Positions 7,196 through 16,091 of a DNA stretch of 19,494 nt are shown here, one piece after another; positions within the stretch are counted from its first letter, which is position 1; every line of letters starts with the position of its first letter. Origin of the DNA: Roseburia sp. CAG:303 (GTDB lineage: Bacteria > Bacillota > Clostridia > Lachnospirales > Lachnospiraceae); assembly GCA_000437755.1 (NCBI GenBank), contig FR900103.1, forward strand, positions 1-19,494, read 5' to 3'. Position numbers and translations under genes: made by a program. Below the pieces are notes generated by a model. The model saw nothing but the letters and a program-made list of their open reading frames with translations, was not told the DNA's origin and did not search any database.

Positions 7196-7224
7196 ATACT
7201 AACATATTTTCTCGAAATATTCAA
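7196..7224 (-). promoter_or_regulatory. Probable promoter of the asparaginase-PBP operon
   Basis: On the minus strand, TTGAAT (7219-7224) and TAGTAT (7196-7201) are 17 bp apart, about 40 bases before the start codon at 7155. Both hexamers match consensus only moderately. A TTGACA on the same strand at 7235-7240 has no well-placed -10. Confidence 0.45.
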
Positions 7225-7232
7225 GTTTTCTC

Positions 7233-7261
7233 TTGTCAAATCGGATAAATTATATTACAAT
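7233..7261 (+). promoter_or_regulatory. Promoter of the ferredoxin gene
   Basis: TTGTCA (7233-7238) and TACAAT (7256-7261) are separated by exactly 17 bp, each matching five of six consensus bases. The ATG follows 39 bases after the -10. It lies back to back with the divergent promoter. Confidence 0.75.
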
Positions 7262-7300
7262 GAATGCGTGATAAAATTTTAACAAAAGGAGGACTTTAAA

Positions 7301-7471
7301 ATGGCTCATATAATTACTGATGAATGCATTAGCTGCGGATCATGTGCAGGTACATGCCCGGTAGGTGTTATTACAGAAGGCGATGACAAGTACGTTGTAG
7401 ATGCAGATAGCTGTATCGATTGCGGAGCTTGCGAAGATGCCTGTCCTGTAGGCGCTATTATCGCTGAATAA
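7301..7471 (+). CDS. 2[4Fe-4S] ferredoxin, clostridial type
   Basis: This small soluble electron carrier donates and accepts low-potential electrons in anaerobic redox reactions (for example pyruvate:ferredoxin oxidoreductase or hydrogenase partners). The 56 residues carry two cluster motifs, C-x2-C-x2-C-x3-C-P, at Cys9/12/15/19 and Cys38/41/44/48, each followed by Pro-Val-Gly. The length and internal two-fold repeat are those of classic clostridial ferredoxins. AGGAGG stands eight bases before the ATG. It is the only plus-strand gene in the window, a single-gene unit with its own promoter (7233-7261) and terminator (7485-7513), divergent from the asparaginase-family gene and convergent with the MerR-like gene. 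Confidence 0.97.
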   Translation: MAHIITDECISCGSCAGTCPVGVITEGDDKYVVDADSCIDCGACEDACPVGAIIAE

Positions 7472-7484
7472 TTTCACTTTCCGG

Positions 7485-7513
7485 AAGGCGGAGGCAGAAG
7501 CTTCCGCCTTTTT
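7485..7513 (+). terminator. Terminator of the ferredoxin gene
   Basis: Arms 7485-7495 and 7500-7510 pair over 11 bp (one G-U) around AGAA, followed on the plus strand by a T-rich tail. It lies between two convergent genes. On the minus strand no U tract follows the hairpin, so it is a poor terminator for the MerR-like gene. Confidence 0.9.
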
Positions 7514-7538
7514 ATTTTCCCGAATCTTTCATAACTTC

Positions 7539-8168
7539 CTATTTCTTTTTCTTCCGGAATTTAAAAAGTTTCTTCTTCTCTGTCGCCGCCGCCGCCTCTT
7601 TATTTCCCTTCTGATAGTTGCGAAGCACTTCATCAAACTTCTTATAACGCTCTTCTTCCCGTTCTTCCTTCAGCCGCAGCAGATAGTCCATTTCTTTGAT
7701 TACCGAATCTGAAACCCTTGAAGACACTTCTTTGCCCAGCACTTCATTATTATCCTCAATGGCTCTTGACACGATTCCACCCAGTATAAGACGGAACTGC
7801 TCCATCTTCTCTTCCGCACACACATTTGTTTCATGTTCCTTCAGGGCGGCAGTTTTTTCCTTTTCCGGCTCTGCCAGAGCATTTTCTTCCACGATGGTTT
7901 CCGATATCGTCTGGGAATCCTCCTTTGAGAATGATTTTCCTTCCATCAGACCCGGCATTAATGTCTTAATTGCCTTTAACAGAAACCCCTGTTCCTTCAG
8001 ATTCTTAATCTCTTTAAATAAATGAATATATGTATCCGTGTAATAACGATGCCCCATTTCATTTCTGGGAATATCGATCTTTAACTCCTCTTCCCAGTAA
8101 CGCAGTACATGCGATTCCACATCTACCATCTTTGCCGCATCCGATATCATATAATGTTTTTCCTCCAT
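7539..8168 (-). CDS. MerR-type HTH protein with a long basic C-terminus
   Basis: The protein has 209 residues. A MerR-type winged HTH occupies about 5-70 (S-D-A-A-K-M, then V-L-R-Y-W-E, then G-H-R-Y-Y). It lacks the metal- or drug-binding C-terminus of classic MerR regulators. Instead an acidic linker (about 75-115) leads to a helical, charged region likely to form a coiled coil (about 120-188), ending in a strongly basic tail (K-F-R-K-K-K-K). This layout resembles RacA-like chromosome-anchoring proteins as much as transcription regulators; which one applies cannot be decided from sequence alone. A GGAAGGGAG sequence precedes the ATG. The gene lies just after the terminator that ends the dnaB operon, so it is probably transcribed separately, though I see no convincing promoter in the 55-base gap. 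Confidence 0.8.
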   Translation of the reverse strand: MEEKHYMISDAAKMVDVESHVLRYWEEELKIDIPRNEMGHRYYTDTYIHLFKEIKNLKEQGFLLKAIKTLMPGLMEGKSFSKEDSQTISETIVEENALAEPEKEKTAALKEHETNVCAEEKMEQFRLILGGIVSRAIEDNNEVLGKEVSSRVSDSVIKEMDYLLRLKEEREEERYKKFDEVLRNYQKGNKEAAAATEKKKLFKFRKKKK

Positions 8169-8222
8169 CTTATTTATCTCCCTTCCTGCCTCTTAATATT
8201 TAAAATGCTTTTTCAATGTAAG

Positions 8223-8254
8223 AAAAAAACACCATAGAATAGTTCTATGATGTC
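8223..8254 (-). terminator. Terminator of the dnaB operon
   Basis: Arms 8243-8254 and 8228-8239 form a 12-bp stem (two G-U pairs) with a 3-nt loop, followed on the minus strand by seven U. It lies 70 bases after the dnaB stop codon. Confidence 0.9.
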
Positions 8255-8324
8255 TTTAGTATATCAAAAGTAAATTTTTATGCAATAAATCCAGAGCAGA
8301 TATTACACAATTTTTACATTCATG

Positions 8325-9662
8325 CTACTTGCTGAGATTGCCAAACTGTGTATACTGTGGTCTCCAGGCAAGCTCCACCGTCCCAACCGGACCGTTTCTC
8401 TGTTTTGCCACTATGATTTCCGCAATATTCTTTTTCTCGGACTCTTTATTGTAATAATCATCCCTGTAAATAAACATAACCACATCGGCATCCTGCTCGA
8501 TCGCACCGGACTCTCTCAAATCGGACAGCATCGGTCTTTTATCATCTCTCTGCTCCACTGCACGGCTAAGCTGGGATAATGCGATTACCGGTACATTTAA
8601 TTCCCTTGCTACTGCCTTTAAAGAACGTGAAATATCTGATATTTCCTGCTGCCTGCTTGTGGATGACTTGCCGCCGGAACTGCCTGACATAAGCTGCAGG
8701 TAGTCGATAATAATGACTCCCAGATTCATCTCCATCTTATATTTTCTGCATTTTGAACGGAGTTCCGCGATGGATATACTCGGTGTATCATCAATGATAA
8801 GATTGGAATTTCCGATAATCTCCGCACTCTCGATCAGTCTTTCCCAGTCCGAATCTTCCAGCCGTCCATTACGCAGAACCTGTGCATCCACCTTTGATTC
8901 CAGGGAAAACAGACGGTTTACCAGCTGTTCCTTGCTCATTTCCAGACTGAATATCGCTGTTGTAATATTGTCACGGAATGCCATGTGCTGTGCCATATTA
9001 AGGACAAATGCCGTCTTACCCATGGAAGGTCTTGCCGCCACAAGGATCAAATCCGAAGGCTGCATACCGGACGTCTGGTAATCCAGATCGATAAATCCCG
9101 TGGATACCCCTGTAATACTTCCGTTCTGTTTGGATGCTGCCTCAATTCTTTCCAGTGCATTAATTACGACCTGCCGGATCGGGGTAAAATCGCCGCCGCC
9201 CCTGCTCTGCATCAGATTAAATATCTTCTTTTCCGTACTGTCCATCAATGCCTCAACATTGTCCGTTCCCTGATAACACTGGGCGGTGATTTCTTCCGTT
9301 GTACGAATCAGTCTGCGCATAAGTGACTTTTCTTTTACTATTTTCGCATAATATTTTACATTTGCAGAAGTCGGTACAGAACCAAGCACTTCACGGATAA
9401 AATCCATTCCGGCAAGCTCCTCTGGTACGTTGTTTTCCTTCAGCCTTTCCTGAAGAGTCACCAGATCCACCGGCTTATTTTCCGTATTCAGCTCCCGTAT
9501 TGCCTGGAACAGCGTACCGTATTGCCTGCCATAGAAATCATCCGGCTGCAGAATCTCCAGTGCCGATTCCATCGCATCCCTGTCCATGAGCATAGAACCG
9601 ATTACCGCCTGCTCTGCTTCCATGCTGTGCGGCATGATTTTTTTTATAAGTGTTTCATCCAT
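8325..9662 (-). CDS. dnaB: Replicative DNA helicase DnaB (DnaC in Bacillus)
   Basis: This hexameric 5'-3' helicase unwinds DNA ahead of the replication fork and recruits primase. The 445 residues show the normal two-domain layout: a helical N-terminal domain (about 8-115), a linker, and a RecA-like domain (about 180-445). The RecA-like domain has Walker A A-R-P-S-M-G-K-T (210-217), Walker B ending in Asp320 in I-I-I-D-Y-L-Q-L-M, and the late motif Q-L-S-R-A-V-E. No intein or truncation is seen. AGAGGA lies before the ATG. It is the last gene of the unit, 25 bases after rplI, a pairing conserved in Firmicutes. Confidence 0.98.
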   Translation of the reverse strand: MDETLIKKIMPHSMEAEQAVIGSMLMDRDAMESALEILQPDDFYGRQYGTLFQAIRELNTENKPVDLVTLQERLKENNVPEELAGMDFIREVLGSVPTSANVKYYAKIVKEKSLMRRLIRTTEEITAQCYQGTDNVEALMDSTEKKIFNLMQSRGGGDFTPIRQVVINALERIEAASKQNGSITGVSTGFIDLDYQTSGMQPSDLILVAARPSMGKTAFVLNMAQHMAFRDNITTAIFSLEMSKEQLVNRLFSLESKVDAQVLRNGRLEDSDWERLIESAEIIGNSNLIIDDTPSISIAELRSKCRKYKMEMNLGVIIIDYLQLMSGSSGGKSSTSRQQEISDISRSLKAVARELNVPVIALSQLSRAVEQRDDKRPMLSDLRESGAIEQDADVVMFIYRDDYYNKESEKKNIAEIIVAKQRNGPVGTVELAWRPQYTQFGNLSK

Positions 9663-9687
9663 AGATGTCCTCTTTCATTGCCGGTGT

Positions 9688-10134
9688 TTATGCTTCCTGA
9701 ACTTTTACATTCATTTTTGCTGTAACATCTTTATGCAGCTTAATCTGGATCACATGTGTGCCCAGTGTACGGATTGGCTCGTCCAGTACGATCTTCTTTT
9801 TATCAATATCAAAATCCAGCTGTTTCTTTGCTTCCTGTGCAATTTCCTTTGAAGATACAGAACCGAAAGTTCTGCCGCCTTCTCCTGATTTAATCTTTAC
9901 TACTACGGTACTTTCTTCCAGTACTTTTGCAAATTCCTTTGCAGCTTCTAATTTTTCTTTTGCAATCTTGTCCTCATTTGCCTTCTTTAATTTCAAATCA
10001 TTCAGATTCTTTGGAGTTGCCTCCAGTCCCAGTTTTTTCGGCAGTACAAAATTTCTTGCATAGCCGTCATTTATTTTTACTATCTGTCCTTTTTTTCCTA
10101 ATGACTTTACATCTTCTAATAATATAACTTCCAT
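9688..10134 (-). CDS. rplI: Large-subunit ribosomal protein bL9
   Basis: L9 binds 23S rRNA near the L1 stalk and affects reading-frame maintenance. The 148-residue length is standard. The N-terminal RNA-binding domain (1-50) carries the signature G-Q-I-V-K-I-N-D-G-Y-A-R-N followed by a Leu-Pro motif. A long Lys-rich connecting helix (about 42-75) follows, then the C-terminal domain with G-G-R-T-F-G-S-V-S. AAAGGA precedes the ATG. It sits 21 bases after gdpP and 25 bases before dnaB, consistent with one transcript. Confidence 0.98.
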   Translation of the reverse strand: MEVILLEDVKSLGKKGQIVKINDGYARNFVLPKKLGLEATPKNLNDLKLKKANEDKIAKEKLEAAKEFAKVLEESTVVVKIKSGEGGRTFGSVSSKEIAQEAKKQLDFDIDKKKIVLDEPIRTLGTHVIQIKLHKDVTAKMNVKVQEA

Positions 10135-10155
10135 TTGCTTTCCTTTCTGCTGACT

Positions 10156-12192
10156 TTAAATAGATTTGTCTGCTTTCATTTCTTTTACGGTTTCTATTAC
10201 CATCTGTTTTACTTCTTCCAGTGATTTTCCTTCTATCTGCACACCTGCCATATTCATATGTCCGCCGCCGCCCATTCGCTCCATAATGAGCTGGACATTA
10301 ATCGTATCCAGGGATCTTGCACTAACATAGATTTTATTATTATATTCCGTCAGTACAAAGGATGCCTCTATTCCATTGATATCAAGCAATTCATTTGCAA
10401 TCTGCGCACCTAATACGGTCGGACTCTGCACACCTTCCGATTCACTGACCGTAATGGCAAAACAGTCCAGAAAAATTTCCGCGCGGCTGACCGAATCTGC
10501 CCGCCATTTATAATCACTGAAATTATCACGGAATAATTTCTTCACACGGATCACATCTGCCCCATGCCGTTTCAGAAATGCAGCCGCTTCAAAAGTACGG
10601 ACACTTGTTTTCTGCACAAAATTATTTGTATCAATAACGATTCCACCGTACATGGCATCTGCCTCCAATGGTCTTAAACGTATGCCGTCCTGTATATATT
10701 GCAGGATCTCTGCCACCATTTCACAGGTCGATGATGCATATGGCTCAATATAAGCCAGCAGTGCATTTTCTATAATTTCCGAGGTCTGCCTGTGATGATC
10801 CAGTACCACGACAGATTTTGTCATCTTTAATAATTCCGGACACTCTGTCCGCGATGGACGGTTTACATCCACCACAACCACCAGTGTTCCCGAATTCATG
10901 ATATCCACAGCTTCTTCGCTGTTTACAAACACTTCCGGACCATAATCTTCACTGTCCAGGAAACGATCCACCATCGGTCTCAAAGATGCCGTAACATCAT
11001 TTAAAACAATATGTGCCGGTTTATTAAACAGCCTTGCCGCCTTATATATGCCGACTGCTGCCCCGAGTGCATCAATATCACTCAGTTTGTGTCCCATAAT
11101 CAGAAGGCTTTCCTTTGTTTCAATGATTTCACGGAGTGCATGTGCCTTTACTCTTGCTTTTACCCTGGTATTTTTCTCTACCTGCTTTGTTTTTCCGCCA
11201 TAATAATATACATTTTCTCCGTCCTTTACAACCGCCTGATCACCACCGCGGCCCAGTGCAAGATCCATGGCTGCTCTCGAATAATCACACAACTGTCCAT
11301 AGGTTTCCGCACCCATGCCGATGCCGATACTGATTGTTACCTGCAGTTCATTCCCTATGCTTACCGTTTTTACATCATCGACAATGTCGAATTTCTCCGA
11401 TCGGATCGCTTCCAGCGACTGCCTTTTCAGTACCATGAAATATTTGTCTTTTTCCAGTTTACGGACAATTCCGTCAATATTGGAAACAAATTTATTGATC
11501 TTTCTATCGATCAGTGCTGCCAGAAGCGATGCCCTCACATCCTCCACACTCTGCAGCACTTCCTCATAATTATCAATATAAATCAGTCCGACAACCAGCT
11601 TCTGATCAAAATTCTCTTTTTCGATTTTTCTGAGCCTTGTTTCGTCAAACATATACATGGCAATCACATACTCCTGATTTTCAATATCGAGAATCTCCGT
11701 ATTGTTAAATGCCTTATCTGTATCCACTCTCTTTAACTGCACACGATAAAAATGATCTTTGAAATTAATATGCATTTCTTTTATTTCATCGCCCAGTTCC
11801 AGATGTTCATCTGTAATTTCCTTAAACACTTCCGGCACACGTTTCCCGTATTCACGCCGCAACAGATGTGACATTTCGCCATCCTGCCACAGAATATTCC
11901 CCTGCCGGTCAATCAGACCATAGGGAATAACCATATCATCCAGCAGTTCTTTCTGAACCTGCGCATAATCCACGGCGAATTTAATCAGCTCCTGCATTAC
12001 CAGCTTCTGATTTACCACATACATTACAATCGTAAAGATCAGATACACGATAGCCAGACTCAGAATAATCGAACCCGCATCACTGTCAATGACAGTAATC
12101 CAGATACCAACCACAAACAGCACTACTGACATAATACATGGATATATAAGATGTGTGAATACTCTGCCTTTCAGTTTTAATCTACCGTTCAT
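10156..12192 (-). CDS. gdpP: Cyclic-di-AMP phosphodiesterase GdpP (YybT family)
   Basis: GdpP hydrolyses c-di-AMP to 5'-pApA at the membrane, adjusting osmotic and cell-wall homeostasis. The 678 residues follow the family order: two membrane segments (about 15-35 and 40-62), a degenerate PAS region (about 70-160), a degenerate GGDEF domain (about 195-320) in which the G-G-D-E-F signature is replaced by L-E-K-D-K, then DHH and DHHA1 domains (about 360-670). Metal ligands are intact: His368, Asp372 and Asp374 in G-H-K-L-S-D-I-D, Asp442, and Asp465-His466-His467. The DHHA1 motif G-G-G-G-H-M-N-M-A-G is near 638-647. The start has GGAG six bases upstream and lies 27 bases after glgP. The gene heads the conserved gdpP-rplI-dnaB group. 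Confidence 0.96.
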   Translation of the reverse strand: MNGRLKLKGRVFTHLIYPCIMSVVLFVVGIWITVIDSDAGSIILSLAIVYLIFTIVMYVVNQKLVMQELIKFAVDYAQVQKELLDDMVIPYGLIDRQGNILWQDGEMSHLLRREYGKRVPEVFKEITDEHLELGDEIKEMHINFKDHFYRVQLKRVDTDKAFNNTEILDIENQEYVIAMYMFDETRLRKIEKENFDQKLVVGLIYIDNYEEVLQSVEDVRASLLAALIDRKINKFVSNIDGIVRKLEKDKYFMVLKRQSLEAIRSEKFDIVDDVKTVSIGNELQVTISIGIGMGAETYGQLCDYSRAAMDLALGRGGDQAVVKDGENVYYYGGKTKQVEKNTRVKARVKAHALREIIETKESLLIMGHKLSDIDALGAAVGIYKAARLFNKPAHIVLNDVTASLRPMVDRFLDSEDYGPEVFVNSEEAVDIMNSGTLVVVVDVNRPSRTECPELLKMTKSVVVLDHHRQTSEIIENALLAYIEPYASSTCEMVAEILQYIQDGIRLRPLEADAMYGGIVIDTNNFVQKTSVRTFEAAAFLKRHGADVIRVKKLFRDNFSDYKWRADSVSRAEIFLDCFAITVSESEGVQSPTVLGAQIANELLDINGIEASFVLTEYNNKIYVSARSLDTINVQLIMERMGGGGHMNMAGVQIEGKSLEEVKQMVIETVKEMKADKSI

Positions 12193-12219
12193 GAATTACT
12201 CCATTTCTGGACAAATGTC

Positions 12220-14478
12220 CTACCTGACTTTCCAGATATCCCTGTTATACTCCTCAATCGTTCTGTCTGATGAGAAGAAACCTGCCTTTGCGATATTCGT
12301 CAATGCCGCCTTTGCCCATTTCCTCTTATCTTCATAATCTGTATACATCTGTTCCCTTACCCGGATGTAATCTTTCAAATCCAGTAATGTCATAAACCAG
12401 TCTTTATAAATCAGTTCTGTATGAAGTCTTAACAGAGTTGTGACATCACCGATTCTCATCACTTCACTGCTGATAATAAAATCAACCAGTTCTTTTATCT
12501 GTGCATCATTGATATAATAATCCGCCGCACGATATCCATGGGTTTCATACAGAGAGATAACCTTCTCACTGGATTCCCCGAATGTATAGATATTATCCTT
12601 ACCTACCAGATCTGCGATTTCGACATTTGCACCGTCCATCGTTCCGAGTGTCAATGCACCATTTAACATGAATTTCATATTTCCGGTTCCGGATGCCTCT
12701 TTCGATGCAAGCGAAATCTGTTCGGAAATATCGCACGCAGGTATAATCTTTGCCGCCTTTGATACATTGTAATTCTCTACCATCACAACCTTTAAATACG
12801 GGCTGACTTCCGGATCATTATCAATGAGCTGCTGCAGGCAGAGAATCAGATGTATGATATCCTTTGCAATGACATAAGCCGGTGCTGCCTTTGCCCCAAA
12901 AATAACGGTAATCGGAGTCTTTGGCTTATTGCCTTTCTTTATCTCAAGATATTTATAAATGACATATAATGCGTTCATCTGCTGACGCTTATACTCATGC
13001 AGACGTTTTACCTGGATATCAAAAATAGAATTCTCATCGATCTCTACATTCTGTGTATCTTTCAGATATCTGCACAGTTTTGCTTTGTTATGCTGCTTTA
13101 TCTCCATGATTCTGTTTAATACAGTGTCATCATCCACATATTTGAGCAGTTTTTCCAATTCCCCGGCATTCTTCTTATATCCGTCACCAATCAGCTCTGT
13201 CAGATATTCTGCCAGTTCTTCATTACAGTGTAACAGCCAGCGGCGGAATGTGATTCCATTTGTCTTATTATTAAATTTCTCCGGATATAAGCGGTAGAAA
13301 TTATTTAATTCGGTATTCTTTAAAATCTCCGTATGCAGATATGCCACGCCATTAACACTGAAACCATAATGGATATCGATATGTGCCATATGAACTCTGT
13401 TCTCTTTATCTATAATATATGTGCTTTCATCCTGAACGTGACTTCTCACTCTGCGGTCGAGTTCCCGGATAACAGGAACAATGGCTGGCACTGCTTTCTC
13501 CAGATATTCAAGCGGCCATGTTTCAAGTGCTTCTGCCAGAATCGTATGATTCGTATAGGCACAGGTCTTTGATACAAGCTCCACTGCCTCATCCATGGAA
13601 AATCCTTCTTCTTCTGTTAAAATACGGATTAATTCCGGAATGACCATCGTAGGATGTGTATCATTAATCTGGATGACCGCATATTCCGGTAAATCATGCA
13701 GGTCACTTCCCTTTGCCCTGCATTCTGCAAGAATAAGCCTTGCCGCATTGCTTACCATAAAATACTGCTGGTAAATACGCAGGAGTCTGCCTGCCTCGTC
13801 TGAATCATCCGGATAAAGGAAAAGTGTCAGATTCTTTGCAATGTCTGTCTTATCAAAATCGATTCCTCCCGGTTTTACAATGGATTCATCCACGGTTTCG
13901 GCATCGAATAAATGCAGCTTTGTGGTACGGTTATTATAGCCTGCCACATCAATATCATACATTCTTGAAGTGACACTGCAGTTTCCGAATTTTACCTCAT
14001 AGGTAACATCTGTTTTCTTCAGCCAGCTTTCCTTCTCGATCCATGGGTTCATTGTTTCTTTCTGCAGATTGTTTTCAAATACCTGTTTAAACAGACCAAA
14101 ATGATAATTCAGCCCGATACCGTCTCCATTCAGTCCCAATGAAGCAATGGAATCCAGGAAACATGCGGCAAGCCGTCCCAGACCGCCATTTCCAAGTGAT
14201 GGTTCCGGTTCTGCTTCCTCGACATCACAGATATTCTTTCCTGCAGCTTCGAGTTCCTGCTTAACCTCATCAAAAATTCCAAGATTAATCATATTATTGG
14301 ATAAGAGCTTTCCGATGAGAAATTCAGCCGAAATATAATATATCTTCTTCTTGCCTTCGTTGCTGACCTTGTCCTGTGTCTTTTCACTGACCAGCTCCAG
14401 AAGAGCTGTATATATCTCGTGATTCTCACAGTTCTCTAATTTTTTTCCATATTTTTCTAAACACTTTTCATTAACCAT
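12220..14478 (-). CDS. glgP: Glycogen/maltodextrin phosphorylase
   Basis: This cytoplasmic PLP enzyme releases glucose-1-phosphate from the non-reducing ends of alpha-1,4-glucans. The 752 residues contain the family hallmarks: S-L-G-N-G-G-L-G-R-L-A-A-C-F (near 95-110), I-Q-I-N-D-T-H-P-T-M, and the PLP site A-S-G-T-G-N-M-K-F with Lys602. The latter is followed by L-N-G-A-L-T-L-G-T-M-D-G-A-N. It is shorter than the E. coli enzymes of about 800 residues, mainly because of a compact N-terminus, as in many clostridial phosphorylases. AAGGA lies nine bases before the ATG. It follows malQ by 36 bases; MalQ rearranges short maltodextrins into chains the phosphorylase can use. Whether glycogen or maltodextrin is the main substrate cannot be told from sequence. 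Confidence 0.95.
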   Translation of the reverse strand: MVNEKCLEKYGKKLENCENHEIYTALLELVSEKTQDKVSNEGKKKIYYISAEFLIGKLLSNNMINLGIFDEVKQELEAAGKNICDVEEAEPEPSLGNGGLGRLAACFLDSIASLGLNGDGIGLNYHFGLFKQVFENNLQKETMNPWIEKESWLKKTDVTYEVKFGNCSVTSRMYDIDVAGYNNRTTKLHLFDAETVDESIVKPGGIDFDKTDIAKNLTLFLYPDDSDEAGRLLRIYQQYFMVSNAARLILAECRAKGSDLHDLPEYAVIQINDTHPTMVIPELIRILTEEEGFSMDEAVELVSKTCAYTNHTILAEALETWPLEYLEKAVPAIVPVIRELDRRVRSHVQDESTYIIDKENRVHMAHIDIHYGFSVNGVAYLHTEILKNTELNNFYRLYPEKFNNKTNGITFRRWLLHCNEELAEYLTELIGDGYKKNAGELEKLLKYVDDDTVLNRIMEIKQHNKAKLCRYLKDTQNVEIDENSIFDIQVKRLHEYKRQQMNALYVIYKYLEIKKGNKPKTPITVIFGAKAAPAYVIAKDIIHLILCLQQLIDNDPEVSPYLKVVMVENYNVSKAAKIIPACDISEQISLASKEASGTGNMKFMLNGALTLGTMDGANVEIADLVGKDNIYTFGESSEKVISLYETHGYRAADYYINDAQIKELVDFIISSEVMRIGDVTTLLRLHTELIYKDWFMTLLDLKDYIRVREQMYTDYEDKRKWAKAALTNIAKAGFFSSDRTIEEYNRDIWKVR

Positions 14479-14514
14479 TTTCCAGATTCCTTTCTATCTC
14501 TCCTTACCATGCTC

Positions 14515-15999
14515 TTAACGTGCGGACAATTTTACCAGCCGTTTGAGAAATGCTGTCTTTTCTTTATCAAAAGCACCTTTCGGCATACGCCACTTCCAGT
14601 TTGTTCCCAGTGTGGACGGATAATTCATTCTCGCACTGTTATCCTTCTCAAGAATATCCTGCATCTGTATGATTACCGTATCTGCAACACTCAGATAAGC
14701 TGTCTTGATCAGCTGCTTTACCACGGCTGCTGAATCTGCGGCACTGACATATTCCCTGACATACTCCTGATGTTCTTCATCCAGTGTTTCATACCAGCCT
14801 TTCGCCGTATCATTATCATGCGTGCCAAGATACATCACATAATTCGCTTCGGCATTATGCGGAAGATATTTATTATCCGCACTTCCGTCAAATGCAAACA
14901 GCAGCACCTTCATGCCCGGATATCCTTCTCTCTTAAGCAGTTCTTCCACTGCCGGATAGTCCACGCCGAGATCCTCTGCTATAATCTTCGCATCTCCTAA
15001 TACACTGTCTATCGCCTGTGTAAATGTACCGCCCGGTCCATAAGCAAAATGTCCTTCTTTTCCGGTTTTATCCGCCGGTATACAGAAATATCTTGTGATG
15101 CCTATAAAATGATCAATCCGGATGATATCGTACAACTTCGCAGATGCCCGGATTCTGTGTTTCCACCATTCAAATCCGTCTTTCTCCATCTCATTCCAGT
15201 TATACAGCGGATTTCCCCACTTCTGTCCATCCTCTGCAAATGCATCCGGCGGGCAGCCTGCCACTTCTGTCGGAAATCCTTTTTCATCCAGCACAAACAG
15301 TCCCCGGTTTGCCCATACATCGGCACTGTCCCTTGCCACATAGATTGGGATATCACCGATAATCTGTATTTCCTTTCCATTGACATATTTCTTTAATTTG
15401 TTCCATTCCTTAAAGAAACGGAACTGCAGGAACTTCCAGAAATCCATCTCATCTTCCAGTTTTTCCCGGTATCTGTCCATCGCTTCCGGTTCACGGTTCT
15501 TAATATCATCATCCCATGCCGTCCATTCTTTTTGTCCGAACTCTTCCTTGCACGCCATGAACAATGCATAATCCTCAAGCCAGAATGTATTCTCTTTTAC
15601 AAATTTCTGATAACCGCCGGACTTTTTCTTCTTCCATCGCTTAAAAGCCTTTCGCAGCAACGGAAAACGATTTTCATACAAAGTCTGATATTCGACATAT
15701 TCCTCTGTCACAAACCAGCTGATTCCTTCTACTTCTTCCGGTTTTAATAATTCATCTTTTATGAGACCGTCCAGATCTATAAAATACGGATTTCCCGCAA
15801 AAGCAGAAAAAGACTGGTACGGACTATCCCCATAACCGGTCGGTCCTACCGGAAGTACCTGCCAGTACTTCTGCCCAGCCTTTACTAACTCATCTGTAAA
15901 CTTATATGCCTCCCGTCCCATTGTTCCAATACCATATGGGGAAGGAAGGCTGCTGATTGGAAGCAGCACCCCTGCTCCCCTGTCTAATCGTTTTAACAT
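14515..15999 (-). CDS. malQ: 4-alpha-glucanotransferase (amylomaltase, GH77)
   Basis: This enzyme transfers alpha-1,4-glucan segments between maltodextrins, releasing glucose and building longer chains for phosphorolysis. The 494 residues are the usual length for bacterial amylomaltases. The GH77 catalytic set is present: nucleophile Asp296 in I-R-I-D-H-F, acid/base Glu342 in I-I-A-E-D-L-G, and Asp395 in G-T-H-D-N-D-T. Family landmarks include L-P-S-P-Y-G-I-G near 18-25, G-D-I-P-I-Y-V near 215-221, and N-Y-P-S-T-L-G-T-N-W-K near the end. AAGGAGG stands five bases before the ATG. It is the first gene downstream of a strong promoter and opens the long unit ending after dnaB. Confidence 0.96.
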   Translation of the reverse strand: MLKRLDRGAGVLLPISSLPSPYGIGTMGREAYKFTDELVKAGQKYWQVLPVGPTGYGDSPYQSFSAFAGNPYFIDLDGLIKDELLKPEEVEGISWFVTEEYVEYQTLYENRFPLLRKAFKRWKKKKSGGYQKFVKENTFWLEDYALFMACKEEFGQKEWTAWDDDIKNREPEAMDRYREKLEDEMDFWKFLQFRFFKEWNKLKKYVNGKEIQIIGDIPIYVARDSADVWANRGLFVLDEKGFPTEVAGCPPDAFAEDGQKWGNPLYNWNEMEKDGFEWWKHRIRASAKLYDIIRIDHFIGITRYFCIPADKTGKEGHFAYGPGGTFTQAIDSVLGDAKIIAEDLGVDYPAVEELLKREGYPGMKVLLFAFDGSADNKYLPHNAEANYVMYLGTHDNDTAKGWYETLDEEHQEYVREYVSAADSAAVVKQLIKTAYLSVADTVIIQMQDILEKDNSARMNYPSTLGTNWKWRMPKGAFDKEKTAFLKRLVKLSAR

Positions 16000-16044
16000 G
16001 ATATCCTCCTTCTGCCTATTTCAAACAACCGATACTTATGCTAT

Positions 16045-16073
16045 ATTATAGACTATTTAGAAGAATTTTACAA
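16045..16073 (-). promoter_or_regulatory. malQ: Strong promoter upstream of malQ
   Basis: On the minus strand TTGTAA (16068-16073) and a perfect TATAAT (16045-16050) are exactly 17 bp apart. The -10 lies 45 bases before the malQ start codon. No terminator separates it from the upstream adenylation gene, whose stop is only 18 bases from the -35, so read-through from that cluster is possible. Confidence 0.8.
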
Positions 16074-16091
16074 TAGTTTTCCATCCGCCCC

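Noticed and set aside
11011..11736. Plus-strand open frame of 241 codons
   Set aside because: It is antisense to gdpP, whose DHH and degenerate GGDEF domains are intact. The translated residues look like a shadow frame (Cys-, His- and Ile-rich).
12208..12219. Small inverted repeat GGACA-AA-TGTCC between glgP and gdpP
   Set aside because: A five-base stem without a U tract is too weak for a terminator, and a single such site is expected by chance.
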